From positions 1 to 64,000 of the forward strand of contig NZ_BILW01000016.1 of assembly GCF_004000765.1 (NCBI RefSeq): DNA of 64,000 bases, read 5' to 3'. The stretch comes from Paenibacillus chondroitinus NBRC 15376. Its GTDB lineage: Bacteria > Bacillota > Bacilli > Paenibacillales > NBRC-103111. Shown here in pieces: positions 44,793 to 53,654 of this stretch. How positions within the stretch are numbered: position 1 is the stretch's first letter; each line of letters begins with the position of its first letter. The translations under genes and the position numbers were made by a program. The notes under the pieces were generated by a model. It saw only the letters and a program-made list of their open reading frames with translations, did not search any database and was not told the DNA's origin.

Positions 44793-45337
44793 TAATAAAA
44801 AGACTATATAAATCTTTAAAGGTTCGCATTCAAAATCGATTGTTTCCAAAAACAGAATTAGAGATACTACGGGAAAGAGGATTAAAATATGGTAAGAACT
44901 TTAAATTTTTTAATAGTCACATAGATTATGGTCATTGTTGGCTCGTAGAGATAGGAGATGATGTAACCATAACTAATAGTACTATTCTAGCACACGATGC
45001 AAGCACTAAACTATATTTTGGCAAAGCAAAAATTGGGAAAGTAAAAATAGGAGATAGGGTCTTTATTGGCTACAGTAGCGTTATTTTATGCAATGTAACT
45101 ATTGGCAATGATGTAATTGTAGCGGCAGGTTCAATAGTTACAAAAAATATCCCCGATAATAGTATTGTAGCTGGAAATCCGGCACGTATTATAGGTAAAA
45201 CATCTGACTATTTGGAAAAGCATAGGGAGTATCTTAAAGTTAAGCCAGTTTATGATACGTACTGGCCATATAAAACACAGGAACAAATCGAGATAATAAG
45301 GAAAGAGTTAGACAATGATTTCGGCTATGACGAATAA
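44789..45337 (+). CDS. Hexapeptide-repeat acyltransferase
   Basis: O-acetyltransferase of 182 residues with a left-handed beta-helix. Repeats of the form VTITNS, VKIGDRVFIGYSSVI, VTIGNDVIVAAGSIV and the closing NSIVAGNPARIIG are characteristic. Overlaps the preceding gene by four bases (ATGA). Probably acetylates a sugar of the EPS unit. Confidence 0.88.
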   Translation: MIIKRLYKSLKVRIQNRLFPKTELEILRERGLKYGKNFKFFNSHIDYGHCWLVEIGDDVTITNSTILAHDASTKLYFGKAKIGKVKIGDRVFIGYSSVILCNVTIGNDVIVAAGSIVTKNIPDNSIVAGNPARIIGKTSDYLEKHREYLKVKPVYDTYWPYKTQEQIEIIRKELDNDFGYDE

Positions 45338-45364
45338 TTTCGGTATAAGATGCGGAGATAAAAA

Positions 45365-46915
45365 ATGAGGATAAATAATTCGATATTAAATATATCCGTA
45401 GGGCTTGGCAATCAATTTATTATTACTGCGCTAAGTTTTTTTTCGAGAACAGTATTCATTAATACTTTAGGTATTAATTATTTGGGAATTAATGGATTGT
45501 TTGCTAATATTTTAGCGATGCTTTCGTTAGCCGAAGCTGGAATTGGCTCAAGTATTATCTATAATCTTTATAAGCCTGTTGCAGATAATGACAAAGAAAA
45601 AATGATAATGCTTATGAAGTTATATAAAAAGGCTTATCTAGTCATAGCGCTTATTGTATTCATATTAGGCCTGTCCGTTATGCCTTTTCTTCATTATTTA
45701 GTAAAAGATACAAACGTTGAACATATCCATCTAATTTATTTGATTTTTTTAATAAATACAGTTATGCCCTATTTTTTTCAATACAAAAGTTCATTTCTTA
45801 ATGTAAGTCAAAAAGGATATATTGTTACAGGGGTATTTTCAATATCATCTATTATTTCGACTTGTCTTAAGATTGGAATTTTATATACTACTCAGAATTA
45901 CCTTGTTTATTTAATTATTGATAGCATAATTACACTTACTAATAATACTATTTTGTCTGTTATTGTAAATAAGCTGTACCCATTTCTCAAAGAAAAAATA
46001 TCGAAGAAAATCGATGATATTACTAAGAGTAATCTGATTAAAAACATTAAAGCTATCATTTTACAAAACGTAGGATCGTATTTAATTTTCGGTACAGACA
46101 ACATTATTATATCCTATTATGTTAGTGTTGCTGCGGTAGGATTATATTCCAACTATTATATGCTAATTGAAATTTGTAGAACTTTTATTAGCCAAATTTT
46201 CAATAATCTTTATTATAGTATAGGAAATTTAGTGGCGAAGGAAAGTAAGGAAAAAATATTTAGTGTATATAAAGTTACAATGCTTCTTACTTTCTGGCTA
46301 TATTCTATGTTTGCAATTATTTTGTTTGTAACTCTAGAACCATTTATAAGCTTATGGATCGGACCAGAGTTTCTTATGGATAAACTGGTATTAGTTGTAT
46401 TAGTGGTTACCTTTTTTGAAAGAGGGATGAGAAACTCGATTACCACGGTAAAAACAACAGCGGGTATATTTCATGAGGACAGGTATCTTCCATTGTGCCA
46501 AGCTGTAGTCAATCTAGTATTTTCAATTATTTTGGTTCAATCCATTGGGATTGCTGGTGTATTTATCGGTACGTTAATAAGTGCAATGATTGTTCCTTTC
46601 TGGACGACACCATATTTTGTATATAAGAAAGTATTCCAAAAGCCATTAATTGAATATTTCATCAGTTATTTTTACTATGCAGGAATAGGAGTTGGCACTT
46701 GCCTGATCACGTACTACGTATCTCATTTTTTTGTTGCAAATACGATAATTATGCTAGTGATGAAGGGGCTTACATGTTTGATCCTGCCTAACTTCATTTA
46801 CATACTCCTATTTCATAAAAGTGATGAGTTTAAATATTTAATGGGAATAGTCAAGAATATAATGTCTAGACTGCAGCAGAAATTTATGCCTAAAGGTAGA
46901 ACCGAAACTTATTAA
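45365..46915 (+). CDS. Wzx-type polysaccharide flippase
   Basis: Integral membrane protein of 516 residues with about 12-14 helices, of the MATE-like polysaccharide transporter group. It would move the undecaprenyl-linked repeat unit to the outer face. The N-terminus FSRTVFINTLGINYLGINGLF is typical. Base composition here is the most AT-rich of the window, common for flippase genes in exchanged surface-polysaccharide loci. Confidence 0.9.
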   Translation: MRINNSILNISVGLGNQFIITALSFFSRTVFINTLGINYLGINGLFANILAMLSLAEAGIGSSIIYNLYKPVADNDKEKMIMLMKLYKKAYLVIALIVFILGLSVMPFLHYLVKDTNVEHIHLIYLIFLINTVMPYFFQYKSSFLNVSQKGYIVTGVFSISSIISTCLKIGILYTTQNYLVYLIIDSIITLTNNTILSVIVNKLYPFLKEKISKKIDDITKSNLIKNIKAIILQNVGSYLIFGTDNIIISYYVSVAAVGLYSNYYMLIEICRTFISQIFNNLYYSIGNLVAKESKEKIFSVYKVTMLLTFWLYSMFAIILFVTLEPFISLWIGPEFLMDKLVLVVLVVTFFERGMRNSITTVKTTAGIFHEDRYLPLCQAVVNLVFSIILVQSIGIAGVFIGTLISAMIVPFWTTPYFVYKKVFQKPLIEYFISYFYYAGIGVGTCLITYYVSHFFVANTIIMLVMKGLTCLILPNFIYILLFHKSDEFKYLMGIVKNIMSRLQQKFMPKGRTETY

Positions 46916-46940
46916 CTTACTAATTAATGCTGCCAATAAT

Positions 46941-46956
46941 GTTCTTAATAAAGAAT
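46941..46956. promoter_or_regulatory. Diverged SinR-like operator before the beta-helix gene
   Basis: GTTCTTAATAAAGAAT keeps 14 of 16 palindrome positions. It lies in a 259-base gap that also holds TATAAT at 47007-47012 and TAAGATAATCTTA near 47150. No TTGACA is in the matching place, so activity is uncertain. Confidence 0.4.
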
Positions 46957-47174
46957 AATTCGAAATTTAGACTCAATTGGGCCACCTAATTATTTCCAAG
47001 TCTTTGTATAATAGAAGAAGTAAGTCGCTTTGTGTCGTTTCTATTTCTATAAAAACAGAGGGGGTTATAAATTATCGTAGTTTGTAAATAATGAAAATTA
47101 GTTAAACACCGCTTCAAGGATTCTTAATAACAGTCTTGGGTTTAAGATAATCTTATAAGGAGTGAAATTTTAAA

Positions 47175-49304
47175 ATGCGTAGGGTTGTTTTTATGGCATT
47201 GTCAGCTTTCATGCTTTTCTTCTTAACGTGGCCTGGTGCTTCAGAAGCACAGACCACGTTTTCTGTGTCTAATCAAGAGCGTGTGTATGAGCTAGATTTA
47301 AAAAAGTGGAATATCTACAATGATAATTCTCATGCAGCTGAAACAACAGACGGAATAAATAATGCACTTATATGGGCCCATGAGCAAGGATATACTGTTT
47401 TCAAAGTTCCCGCAGGAACGTATCGCATAGCGAAAGGAACCAATGGACAATGGGACCCTCGCGGACGTATCAACATGGTTAGTGACATGACATTTTGGCT
47501 TGACGATAAGGCTGTAATTCAAAAAGAAACAAATGCCTATGCAGATTATTCGACATTGTTGGTAAACGTTGGTGTCAAGAATGTAACCATTAAGGGTGGT
47601 ACCTACCGCGGCGACAGGGACACTCATGATTATTCGAGTGGAGGCACTCACGAGAGCGGATATGGGATTATAACAAAAGGTTCTTACAATGTTATTATCG
47701 ATGGTGTAAAGACTCTAAACTTTACAGGAGACGGGCTTTGTATAGGCGGCGGAAGTGGTACAATGCAGGATTTGTATGCGAAGGATTTTGAAGCTGGAGG
47801 GATTGACGACAACGGAAAGCTTATATCTGATCAGACAAAAGTCAGAAGCAAGTCGAGTTGGAAACTTACGCATCCTTCGTATGAGTTAACAAACGCTGTT
47901 ATTATTGATAATGCGCAGTATCTTTCAAATCAGTTTGATATTTACTTTTACAAGGCTGATGGTACGTTCTTATCTAAAGCAAAACAACAAAGTCAAGGAG
48001 AGTATATTTCTATTCCTCCTGGGAGCGACTCCATTAGGCTTGCTTTTAAAGGGACCATTCAAAAAGGACAATATCTAGAGATATGGAACAGGGTACAGTC
48101 GACTAATGTTACTGTTCAGAATTCGGAATCTTCTTTTAACCGCAGACAAGGATTGACCATTAACGGTGGTAAAAATGTTCTTGTACAGGGCAATAGCTTT
48201 CATGACATTGGAGGCAAAGACGGTACTGCTCCTATGGCAGGAATCGATGTGGAAGGAGGAGCGGGTGATAACGGCTTTATCAATGAAAACATTTCGATCA
48301 AAAATAATCAGTTCTATAAAAATAGCAGATATGACGTTATTTTCTACGATGGTCATGATGGGACGCTAGAAGGTAATCAGTTAGCTTCTGTTGGAGCGAT
48401 TGGCTTAGCAGTGTCAGCCCCGTTTACAGGTGCTACAATAAAAAATAATAATTTTGAAGGTACAAGTATTTATGCAGCTCATGATGTGACGTTTATTGGA
48501 AATACGATGACTGATTCACTAACGCATTTTGAAGGCCCCAATATCAATATTAAAGGGATGACTGTAACAAATACGAACTTTGCTATCAGCAGCTCGGTTC
48601 CATTTGGTGTAAACGCTTCAGATGTAGTTATTAATATAACAAAGAGGACTTCAAATGCTGGCTTATCGATATGGCAAAATCCTGTTCATTTGACTAACAT
48701 CACAATCAATGGAGCACCCTCATTAAGATCAGTTTCAGGCGGCAAGGTTGAAGGAAATATTATTGATAATCTAGTAGTTAATGATTACAATTCAACCTAC
48801 GGATTGGATTTGCCGCCGGGGACCTACAACAATTGTGTATTTAAAGGGCCTAATGATGGGGGAAAAGCAGTACCAAGTGTAGGGCAGTCCGGAGAATATG
48901 TATTCAATAATTGCTCATTCACTGGATATGGCGGACTCAGTGCTGGGAACCCGAACTTGGATCTTACAGTCACGAATTCAACATTTAATACGACTGGAAA
49001 TACAGCTGCCATTTCTGTAGATTCAGCTAAAAAGGTCACAATTGAAAATAACGTGATCGTTGCGAATGGGATTACTACAAAAACAACAGAAATTATTAAA
49101 ATGAATGATTACTGGCAAAAAGACAAGCCATATGATATTTTATCGGCATCGATTAGGAGTAATAAAATCACCTCCAATATCGAAGCGATTGGGATATCTA
49201 CGATATATGCTGGAGTTGGTGCACCTGCATTTACAATTGAAGGTAATATTTTGGAGAATGCAAATTTTAGTTTAAAAGCCAACGATATTAAGGATAACAA
49301 TTAA
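47175..49304 (+). CDS. Secreted right-handed beta-helix protein, pectate-lyase-like
   Basis: A 709-residue exported protein with a signal peptide (hydrophobic residues 6-22, cleavage near SEAQT). It continues into the pectate-lyase-superfamily entry motif (GINNALIWAHEQGYTVFKVP) and a long run of parallel beta-helix coils (about residues 110-700, for example NVTIKGGTYRG and NISIKNNQFYKNS). Such proteins bind, cut or epimerise polysaccharides. In an EPS locus it may be a matrix-remodelling lyase. The catalytic residues cannot be fixed by eye. Paralogue of the convergent gene. Confidence 0.8.
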   Translation: MRRVVFMALSAFMLFFLTWPGASEAQTTFSVSNQERVYELDLKKWNIYNDNSHAAETTDGINNALIWAHEQGYTVFKVPAGTYRIAKGTNGQWDPRGRINMVSDMTFWLDDKAVIQKETNAYADYSTLLVNVGVKNVTIKGGTYRGDRDTHDYSSGGTHESGYGIITKGSYNVIIDGVKTLNFTGDGLCIGGGSGTMQDLYAKDFEAGGIDDNGKLISDQTKVRSKSSWKLTHPSYELTNAVIIDNAQYLSNQFDIYFYKADGTFLSKAKQQSQGEYISIPPGSDSIRLAFKGTIQKGQYLEIWNRVQSTNVTVQNSESSFNRRQGLTINGGKNVLVQGNSFHDIGGKDGTAPMAGIDVEGGAGDNGFINENISIKNNQFYKNSRYDVIFYDGHDGTLEGNQLASVGAIGLAVSAPFTGATIKNNNFEGTSIYAAHDVTFIGNTMTDSLTHFEGPNINIKGMTVTNTNFAISSSVPFGVNASDVVINITKRTSNAGLSIWQNPVHLTNITINGAPSLRSVSGGKVEGNIIDNLVVNDYNSTYGLDLPPGTYNNCVFKGPNDGGKAVPSVGQSGEYVFNNCSFTGYGGLSAGNPNLDLTVTNSTFNTTGNTAAISVDSAKKVTIENNVIVANGITTKTTEIIKMNDYWQKDKPYDILSASIRSNKITSNIEAIGISTIYAGVGAPAFTIEGNILENANFSLKANDIKDNN

Positions 49305-49311
49305 ACAAATG

Positions 49312-49349
49312 AAAAGGGAAGACAGGGGATTTCCCAATCTTCCCTTTTT
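49312..49349. terminator. Bidirectional terminator between the two beta-helix genes
   Basis: AAAAGGGAAGA pairs with TCTTCCCTTTT, with an A-run before and T-run after, so it can stop both convergent transcripts. Confidence 0.9.
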
Positions 49350-49358
49350 AGATTGCAA

Positions 49359-51764
49359 TTAGAGGCTAATGTTATCGATCATTCTAGTATTCGAGTTAGT
49401 GTCGGCGGTTACATTTTTGAAAATGCATCTTGCGATTGTCATGGATTTGTCACGTGTTAACCAATGTAAATTTATTTTTGTATCTTCAAGATAGCTAGTA
49501 CTGATGACAGCCATGTTGACATTATCAGCTTTGCCGATGCTTGAAGTGATAAAAGTGCTGCGATTGTTTGTTACGTTTCCATTATAGTTTATTCCTACAT
49601 TTTGAAATGTACAGTTATCGACAACTAATTTTCTTGTATAGCGCGCATCATTCGTTCCCAGAGAAATATCTCCACCAAGAATTCCGGTTTTACTTCTGGT
49701 AAAGGAACTATTGGTTAAATTACACCCTTCGAAGTTAGCTCCACCTTCAATAAGGGTAACCCCATCTATCTGTATGGGTCTACCTACGTAATTAGCAAGG
49801 GGGCGAATATCAATTTCATAGTTTTTAACTGTAACATTTCTAATGAGTCCACCTGTCATGATCAGTTGGAAATTGGGAGATAACGTATTGTCGTTTCTCC
49901 AATCCCGTTCCACAACAATATCTGAAATATAACATCTGCCGTAATTAAATCTGCTTATGTTGAACCCAGTTATCCCACTGTCTGTTATCGCCACAGGAGT
50001 ACCGTTTAGTGTTTCTGATACTTGAAAACTATTTGTTTTAACATTTACAGTGTAGTAGAGTTTATCCACACTGATGCCTGTAGGGACTTTACCAACCCAC
50101 TGTTCAAAAGAAATCTTTGCACCATTTCCCATTCCGTGCGGCGAACTATAAGTGAACGTGCTTGTAGGAACATCGACAGTTGGAGTACCCAAATATCCAT
50201 ATATACTTGAGCCATAGAACAAGCCGTTTTTTATCTGACAATTTGAAATTACCGCTCCTGTAATATCAGCAATTTTAATATTACCATTGTAACAAATTGC
50301 GCCATTTACAAAATTGTCGCCTTTGACGACAAGTTCACAATTAATTATTGTATTGTTGAGGTATTTTACGTACAGGTTGTTCGGATATGAACTGATTCCG
50401 CCAACATTGTAACCCTCAAATGTGTTATTCTCTAGAACCACATTAATACCATCTGCATTCACGAAGTGCCCGCGGCTATTATTAGATATATAGTTGTCTC
50501 TAATATAAATTCTAGTGTTGAGTTCTAAACCAGTTTGATTAAGCTCGGGTCGCCATGTTGGTATGTTTGTTTCTGACCACATTGACTCGATGTCGATGCC
50601 GAACATAGGGGCGGTTCCATCTTCAGTCACGCCATCATCAGCTTTACCAATATGATGGATTCTATTGTTAATAATCGTTACGTCAGTTGAGCCAGCATTA
50701 GAAATTCCCTGTCTCCTGCAGTGATTGAGATCACAGTCATGAATATAGATATTGGATCCCATTTGTTCTTGGGTGTAATCAGTAGGGTTAAGTTTGTATT
50801 CTAGCCAGGAAGTAAAGATTGCATCTCCAGTGCAATTACTGATAACTACATGATCGATTTCAATATTATTAGAGCCGGCAAGTTCAATACCATGTCCCCA
50901 TTCATGAGTGTAGTTTTGGGAATCAACTTTTGCAGTAATTTGTGCAATCTGTGCGTCACTTAGCGGGCTTGAAGTGATGTCGATGGCAAATACCATTTTG
51001 TTAGCATTCTCAATTTCTGCAAACCACCCACGTCCTGTTGGGGCTGCGGGAGCGAATTGTCCGTTCGTTCTGGACCCAACTAAGGTACTATTGGATACCG
51101 TATCTTTGTATTGATAGAAGCTATAGCCTGAGGCTGTTACTCCACTGATACTCCAAAGCCTGAAGGCTTTTAATAACCCGGGATTACAATACCTGTCCAC
51201 GATCTCGCTGCGGATGGAGTTAGCATTATTGTTTAGCGAGCCGTCGGCATTAACTCCTCCTCTTACAAACTTTATGCCTAGTTGATAAATATGTGTTTTC
51301 TTGTCACCCACAATTGTTCCACCTGAAATCCTTCCATTTGTTACGCCTTTCAAACTGAAGATCCTATACCAAGGTGATGAATTCGTTTCCAATTGTAAAA
51401 TACAACCGGCAGTCATTTCGAAATGCATATCGCTTTGCATAAGGATACATGTGAAGGATGTGTTATCAATTTTTAATGCATAAGTACCACTTGGCAATAT
51501 GCAATGAGTAATATTTTGGGATTTTGCCCAGCTTAGTGCGTCATTAATACCTTTTGTCGTAGCAGCGGATTCAGTGCCATCATTTTTAATGTTCCACCTA
51601 TTTAAATCAATGACAAATGGATTAGAAGCACCACTTGTAGTTGGTTTCTTTGGAATCCAACTGGATTGAGTACTGTCATAGGTCAGCACGTCATTGTTAG
51701 CAGGGAGATTGTCCGTTAAATTAATGTCATCAAGGTCACCAAGATTAGCTTTTATCACCCACAT
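49359..51764 (-). CDS. Beta-helix protein without signal peptide, tail-spike-like N-terminus
   Basis: An 801-residue protein read against all its neighbours. The start (LGDLDDINLTDNLPANNDVLTYD, then SSWIPKKPT) resembles the repeat modules at the front of phage tail fibres and spikes. The next part matches the secreted paralogue at 47175 (RWNIKNDGTESAATTKGIN), followed by a long beta-helix. No signal peptide is seen. The ATG lies right against GAGGTGA; a GTG two codons later (51758) has better spacing. It may be an EPS depolymerase or a domesticated phage spike. Confidence 0.78.
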   Translation of the reverse strand: MWVIKANLGDLDDINLTDNLPANNDVLTYDSTQSSWIPKKPTTSGASNPFVIDLNRWNIKNDGTESAATTKGINDALSWAKSQNITHCILPSGTYALKIDNTSFTCILMQSDMHFEMTAGCILQLETNSSPWYRIFSLKGVTNGRISGGTIVGDKKTHIYQLGIKFVRGGVNADGSLNNNANSIRSEIVDRYCNPGLLKAFRLWSISGVTASGYSFYQYKDTVSNSTLVGSRTNGQFAPAAPTGRGWFAEIENANKMVFAIDITSSPLSDAQIAQITAKVDSQNYTHEWGHGIELAGSNNIEIDHVVISNCTGDAIFTSWLEYKLNPTDYTQEQMGSNIYIHDCDLNHCRRQGISNAGSTDVTIINNRIHHIGKADDGVTEDGTAPMFGIDIESMWSETNIPTWRPELNQTGLELNTRIYIRDNYISNNSRGHFVNADGINVVLENNTFEGYNVGGISSYPNNLYVKYLNNTIINCELVVKGDNFVNGAICYNGNIKIADITGAVISNCQIKNGLFYGSSIYGYLGTPTVDVPTSTFTYSSPHGMGNGAKISFEQWVGKVPTGISVDKLYYTVNVKTNSFQVSETLNGTPVAITDSGITGFNISRFNYGRCYISDIVVERDWRNDNTLSPNFQLIMTGGLIRNVTVKNYEIDIRPLANYVGRPIQIDGVTLIEGGANFEGCNLTNSSFTRSKTGILGGDISLGTNDARYTRKLVVDNCTFQNVGINYNGNVTNNRSTFITSSIGKADNVNMAVISTSYLEDTKINLHWLTRDKSMTIARCIFKNVTADTNSNTRMIDNISL

Positions 51765-51860
51765 TCACCTCGTTCTATTTTTCTAGTAGTGTATGATTTA
51801 CCAGATAAAATAGTTCCAATTTAGAGTCACAATGGGCTGAACCTTTCAATATATTCCGCG

Positions 51861-51889
51861 TTGACACGTTCTTTATAAAGAACTACAAT
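51861..51889 (+). promoter_or_regulatory. EPS promoter with SinR-like operator in the spacer (copy 2)
   Basis: TTGACA (51861-51866), the perfect palindrome GTTCTTTATAAAGAAC (51868-51883) and TACAAT (51884-51889). The 31 bases at 51859-51889 are identical to those at 53238-53268. Drives the acyltransferase gene. Confidence 0.9.
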
Positions 51890-51957
51890 CGGAGATGTTG
51901 ACCGTAACCATGTAACTCTCGTCCCAGTATGAAATATTAAATAGAAGAGGTGAAAAT

Positions 51958-53181
51958 GTGAATAACCTTTATAATAATTTCTTAAAGGCTAATAATTTAT
52001 TAGAGGGAAAAGTGTCTATTTATTTGGATTTTCTACGAGGGTTAGCTGCGATTCTAGTATTAATGGAACATCTAGGATCGAGACTATTCCTAGGTTATGG
52101 GTATTTACAGAATCCCAGCGCAATTATTAAATTATTGTATCTTCTTAACCTGCTGGGTGGACCATCGGTTATAGTTTTTTTTGTTCTTAGTGGCTTGTTT
52201 ATATCGAGATCCGTTTTTAAATCAATCGTTGATAATAACTGGTCTTGGAAAACATACCTTGTGAATCGATTGTCAAGACTATACGTAGTATTAATTCCAG
52301 CATTATGTTTAACGATTATCGCTGATAACGTAGCTAGTGATTTTTTTGATTATAATAGGTATATGGATAGTTATACCAATATCAAGGAATTTATTGGGAA
52401 TCTATTTTATCTGCAAAATATATTTGTCGGCAGTTATGGGTCAAACGGGCCTTTATGGAGTCTGAGTTATGAGTTTTGGTATTACATGCTGTTCCCTATT
52501 ATTATTTTGCTATTTCTGAATCAGAAGAAAATCTTAAAGGTTGTGTACCTTTTCATTGCTCTAGCTATCATTCTCCTGATAGGGCAACGGATGAGTTATT
52601 ATTTCTTAATATGGTTAGTGGGAATGCTTGTGTTACTTTTGCCGGCTACTCGAAGAGTAAAGAATAAATTTACTATGACTGCTTCATTCTTGTTTGTTTG
52701 TTTGGCTATGATCATGAGACCGCTGGTAAACAATGGGAGACTATTTGTTAAACATTATACAAATGACTTATTTATTGTAGATCTTTTTATAGGGCTATCT
52801 CTAGGCCTTTTAATTTACATATTCATGCATGGTACTGCAAAGAAAACAAAGCCAGAGAGTGAAAAAAAATGGATTGAAAAGACCTCGAAGTTGGTAGCCA
52901 GTTTCTCATTTAGTCTTTATTTAATTCATTATCCCATTATTAATCTTGTGTATTACTGGGCAGCTAAAAATGGTTTTAAAGGATTACAACCTAACTTAAT
53001 ATCTGTACTAATTGAAATATTGATCGTAGCCTTAATGTGCATAATTGCTTTCATGTTTTCAAGAATAACTGAAGTACGAACAAATGTTGTAAGAGCTATA
53101 ATTATGAATATTTTAGAACGATTTAGTTATCATGATCAAAAAACAAAAGTGACGAAAATGGAAAACAATCTATTTAAATAA
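51958..53181 (+). CDS. Acyltransferase 3 family membrane protein (OafA/YrhL-like)
   Basis: A 407-residue membrane protein with about ten helices. LDFLRGLAAILVLMEHLGS contains the family motif with the catalytic-region His. The GTG start follows GAGGTGA. Such enzymes move acetyl or other acyl groups across the membrane onto surface sugars. It forms its own transcript from the operator-carrying promoter just upstream. Confidence 0.9.
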   Translation: MNNLYNNFLKANNLLEGKVSIYLDFLRGLAAILVLMEHLGSRLFLGYGYLQNPSAIIKLLYLLNLLGGPSVIVFFVLSGLFISRSVFKSIVDNNWSWKTYLVNRLSRLYVVLIPALCLTIIADNVASDFFDYNRYMDSYTNIKEFIGNLFYLQNIFVGSYGSNGPLWSLSYEFWYYMLFPIIILLFLNQKKILKVVYLFIALAIILLIGQRMSYYFLIWLVGMLVLLLPATRRVKNKFTMTASFLFVCLAMIMRPLVNNGRLFVKHYTNDLFIVDLFIGLSLGLLIYIFMHGTAKKTKPESEKKWIEKTSKLVASFSFSLYLIHYPIINLVYYWAAKNGFKGLQPNLISVLIEILIVALMCIIAFMFSRITEVRTNVVRAIIMNILERFSYHDQKTKVTKMENNLFK

Positions 53182-53239
53182 GATATCTTCAAGCTTCGAG
53201 TTAATCGGAGCTATGTAGTAGGTCTCAGAATATTTTTCG

Positions 53240-53268
53240 TTGACACGTTCTTTATAAAGAACTACAAT
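53240..53268 (+). promoter_or_regulatory. EPS promoter with SinR-like operator in the spacer (copy 3)
   Basis: TTGACA (53240-53245), GTTCTTTATAAAGAAC (53247-53262) and TACAAT (53263-53268). Same cassette as copy 2. Drives the epsC-like operon through a long leader. The 473-base gap 53182-53654 holds this promoter, three further operator-like sites and a structured leader. Confidence 0.9.
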
Positions 53269-53318
53269 TGAGCTAAGAGAAACGACAATCAATTATAAGT
53301 GTTGAATTCTACACATGA

Positions 53319-53334
53319 GTTCTTTATAAAGAAC
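53319..53334. promoter_or_regulatory. Perfect SinR-like operator without promoter boxes
   Basis: GTTCTTTATAAAGAAC, 72 bases after the promoter operator. Neither a -35 nor a -10 box is present in register, so it is an auxiliary site. Confidence 0.7.
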
Positions 53335-53350
53335 ATAGCATGAATTTAAT

Positions 53351-53405
53351 GTTCTTTATAAAATTTTTCAGGGTTAGGCAAATCTTTTTGTTCTTTATAT
53401 GAAAC
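53351..53405. promoter_or_regulatory. Two partial SinR-like operators
   Basis: GTTCTTTATAAAATTT (53351-53366) and GTTCTTTATATGAAAC (53390-53405) each keep one perfect arm and the AT centre. With the two upstream sites they make a graded cluster of four. Confidence 0.5.
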
Positions 53406-53439
53406 GCCTCATGGGGTGTATTAGATCAGATGTTACACG

Positions 53440-53580
53440 AGTAGCTAACATTAAACTTACTTCGGTGATGCCTCCTAACCGTTATCAACGGAGGCACTCG
53501 GCCATGCTGTGGGTTGAATCGACCTTAGACGCGAGTCGTCAAAAGTGTGGTGCGAGGTGGGGTTAGATGCCCTAATAAGA
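53440..53580 (+). ncRNA. EAR-like structured leader RNA (eps-associated antitermination element)
   Basis: In B. subtilis the EAR element lies just before epsC and lets RNA polymerase read through distant terminators. Here a GC-rich stretch in AT-rich surroundings sits in the same place. GCCTCC (53470-53475) pairs with GGAGGC (53490-53495), GAC-GCGA-GTC (53528-53537) is a GNRA-capped hairpin, and TATTAG (53419-53424) can pair with CTAATA (53572-53577). Identification rests on position and visible helices. I did not match it to the family consensus. Confidence 0.6.
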
Positions 53581-53654
53581 TTAAAGGATTTAATTATATG
53601 GTCTTTTTTACAAAGGCCTTATACTTAAGAACTTTAGTGAGAGGGTGCATTCAT

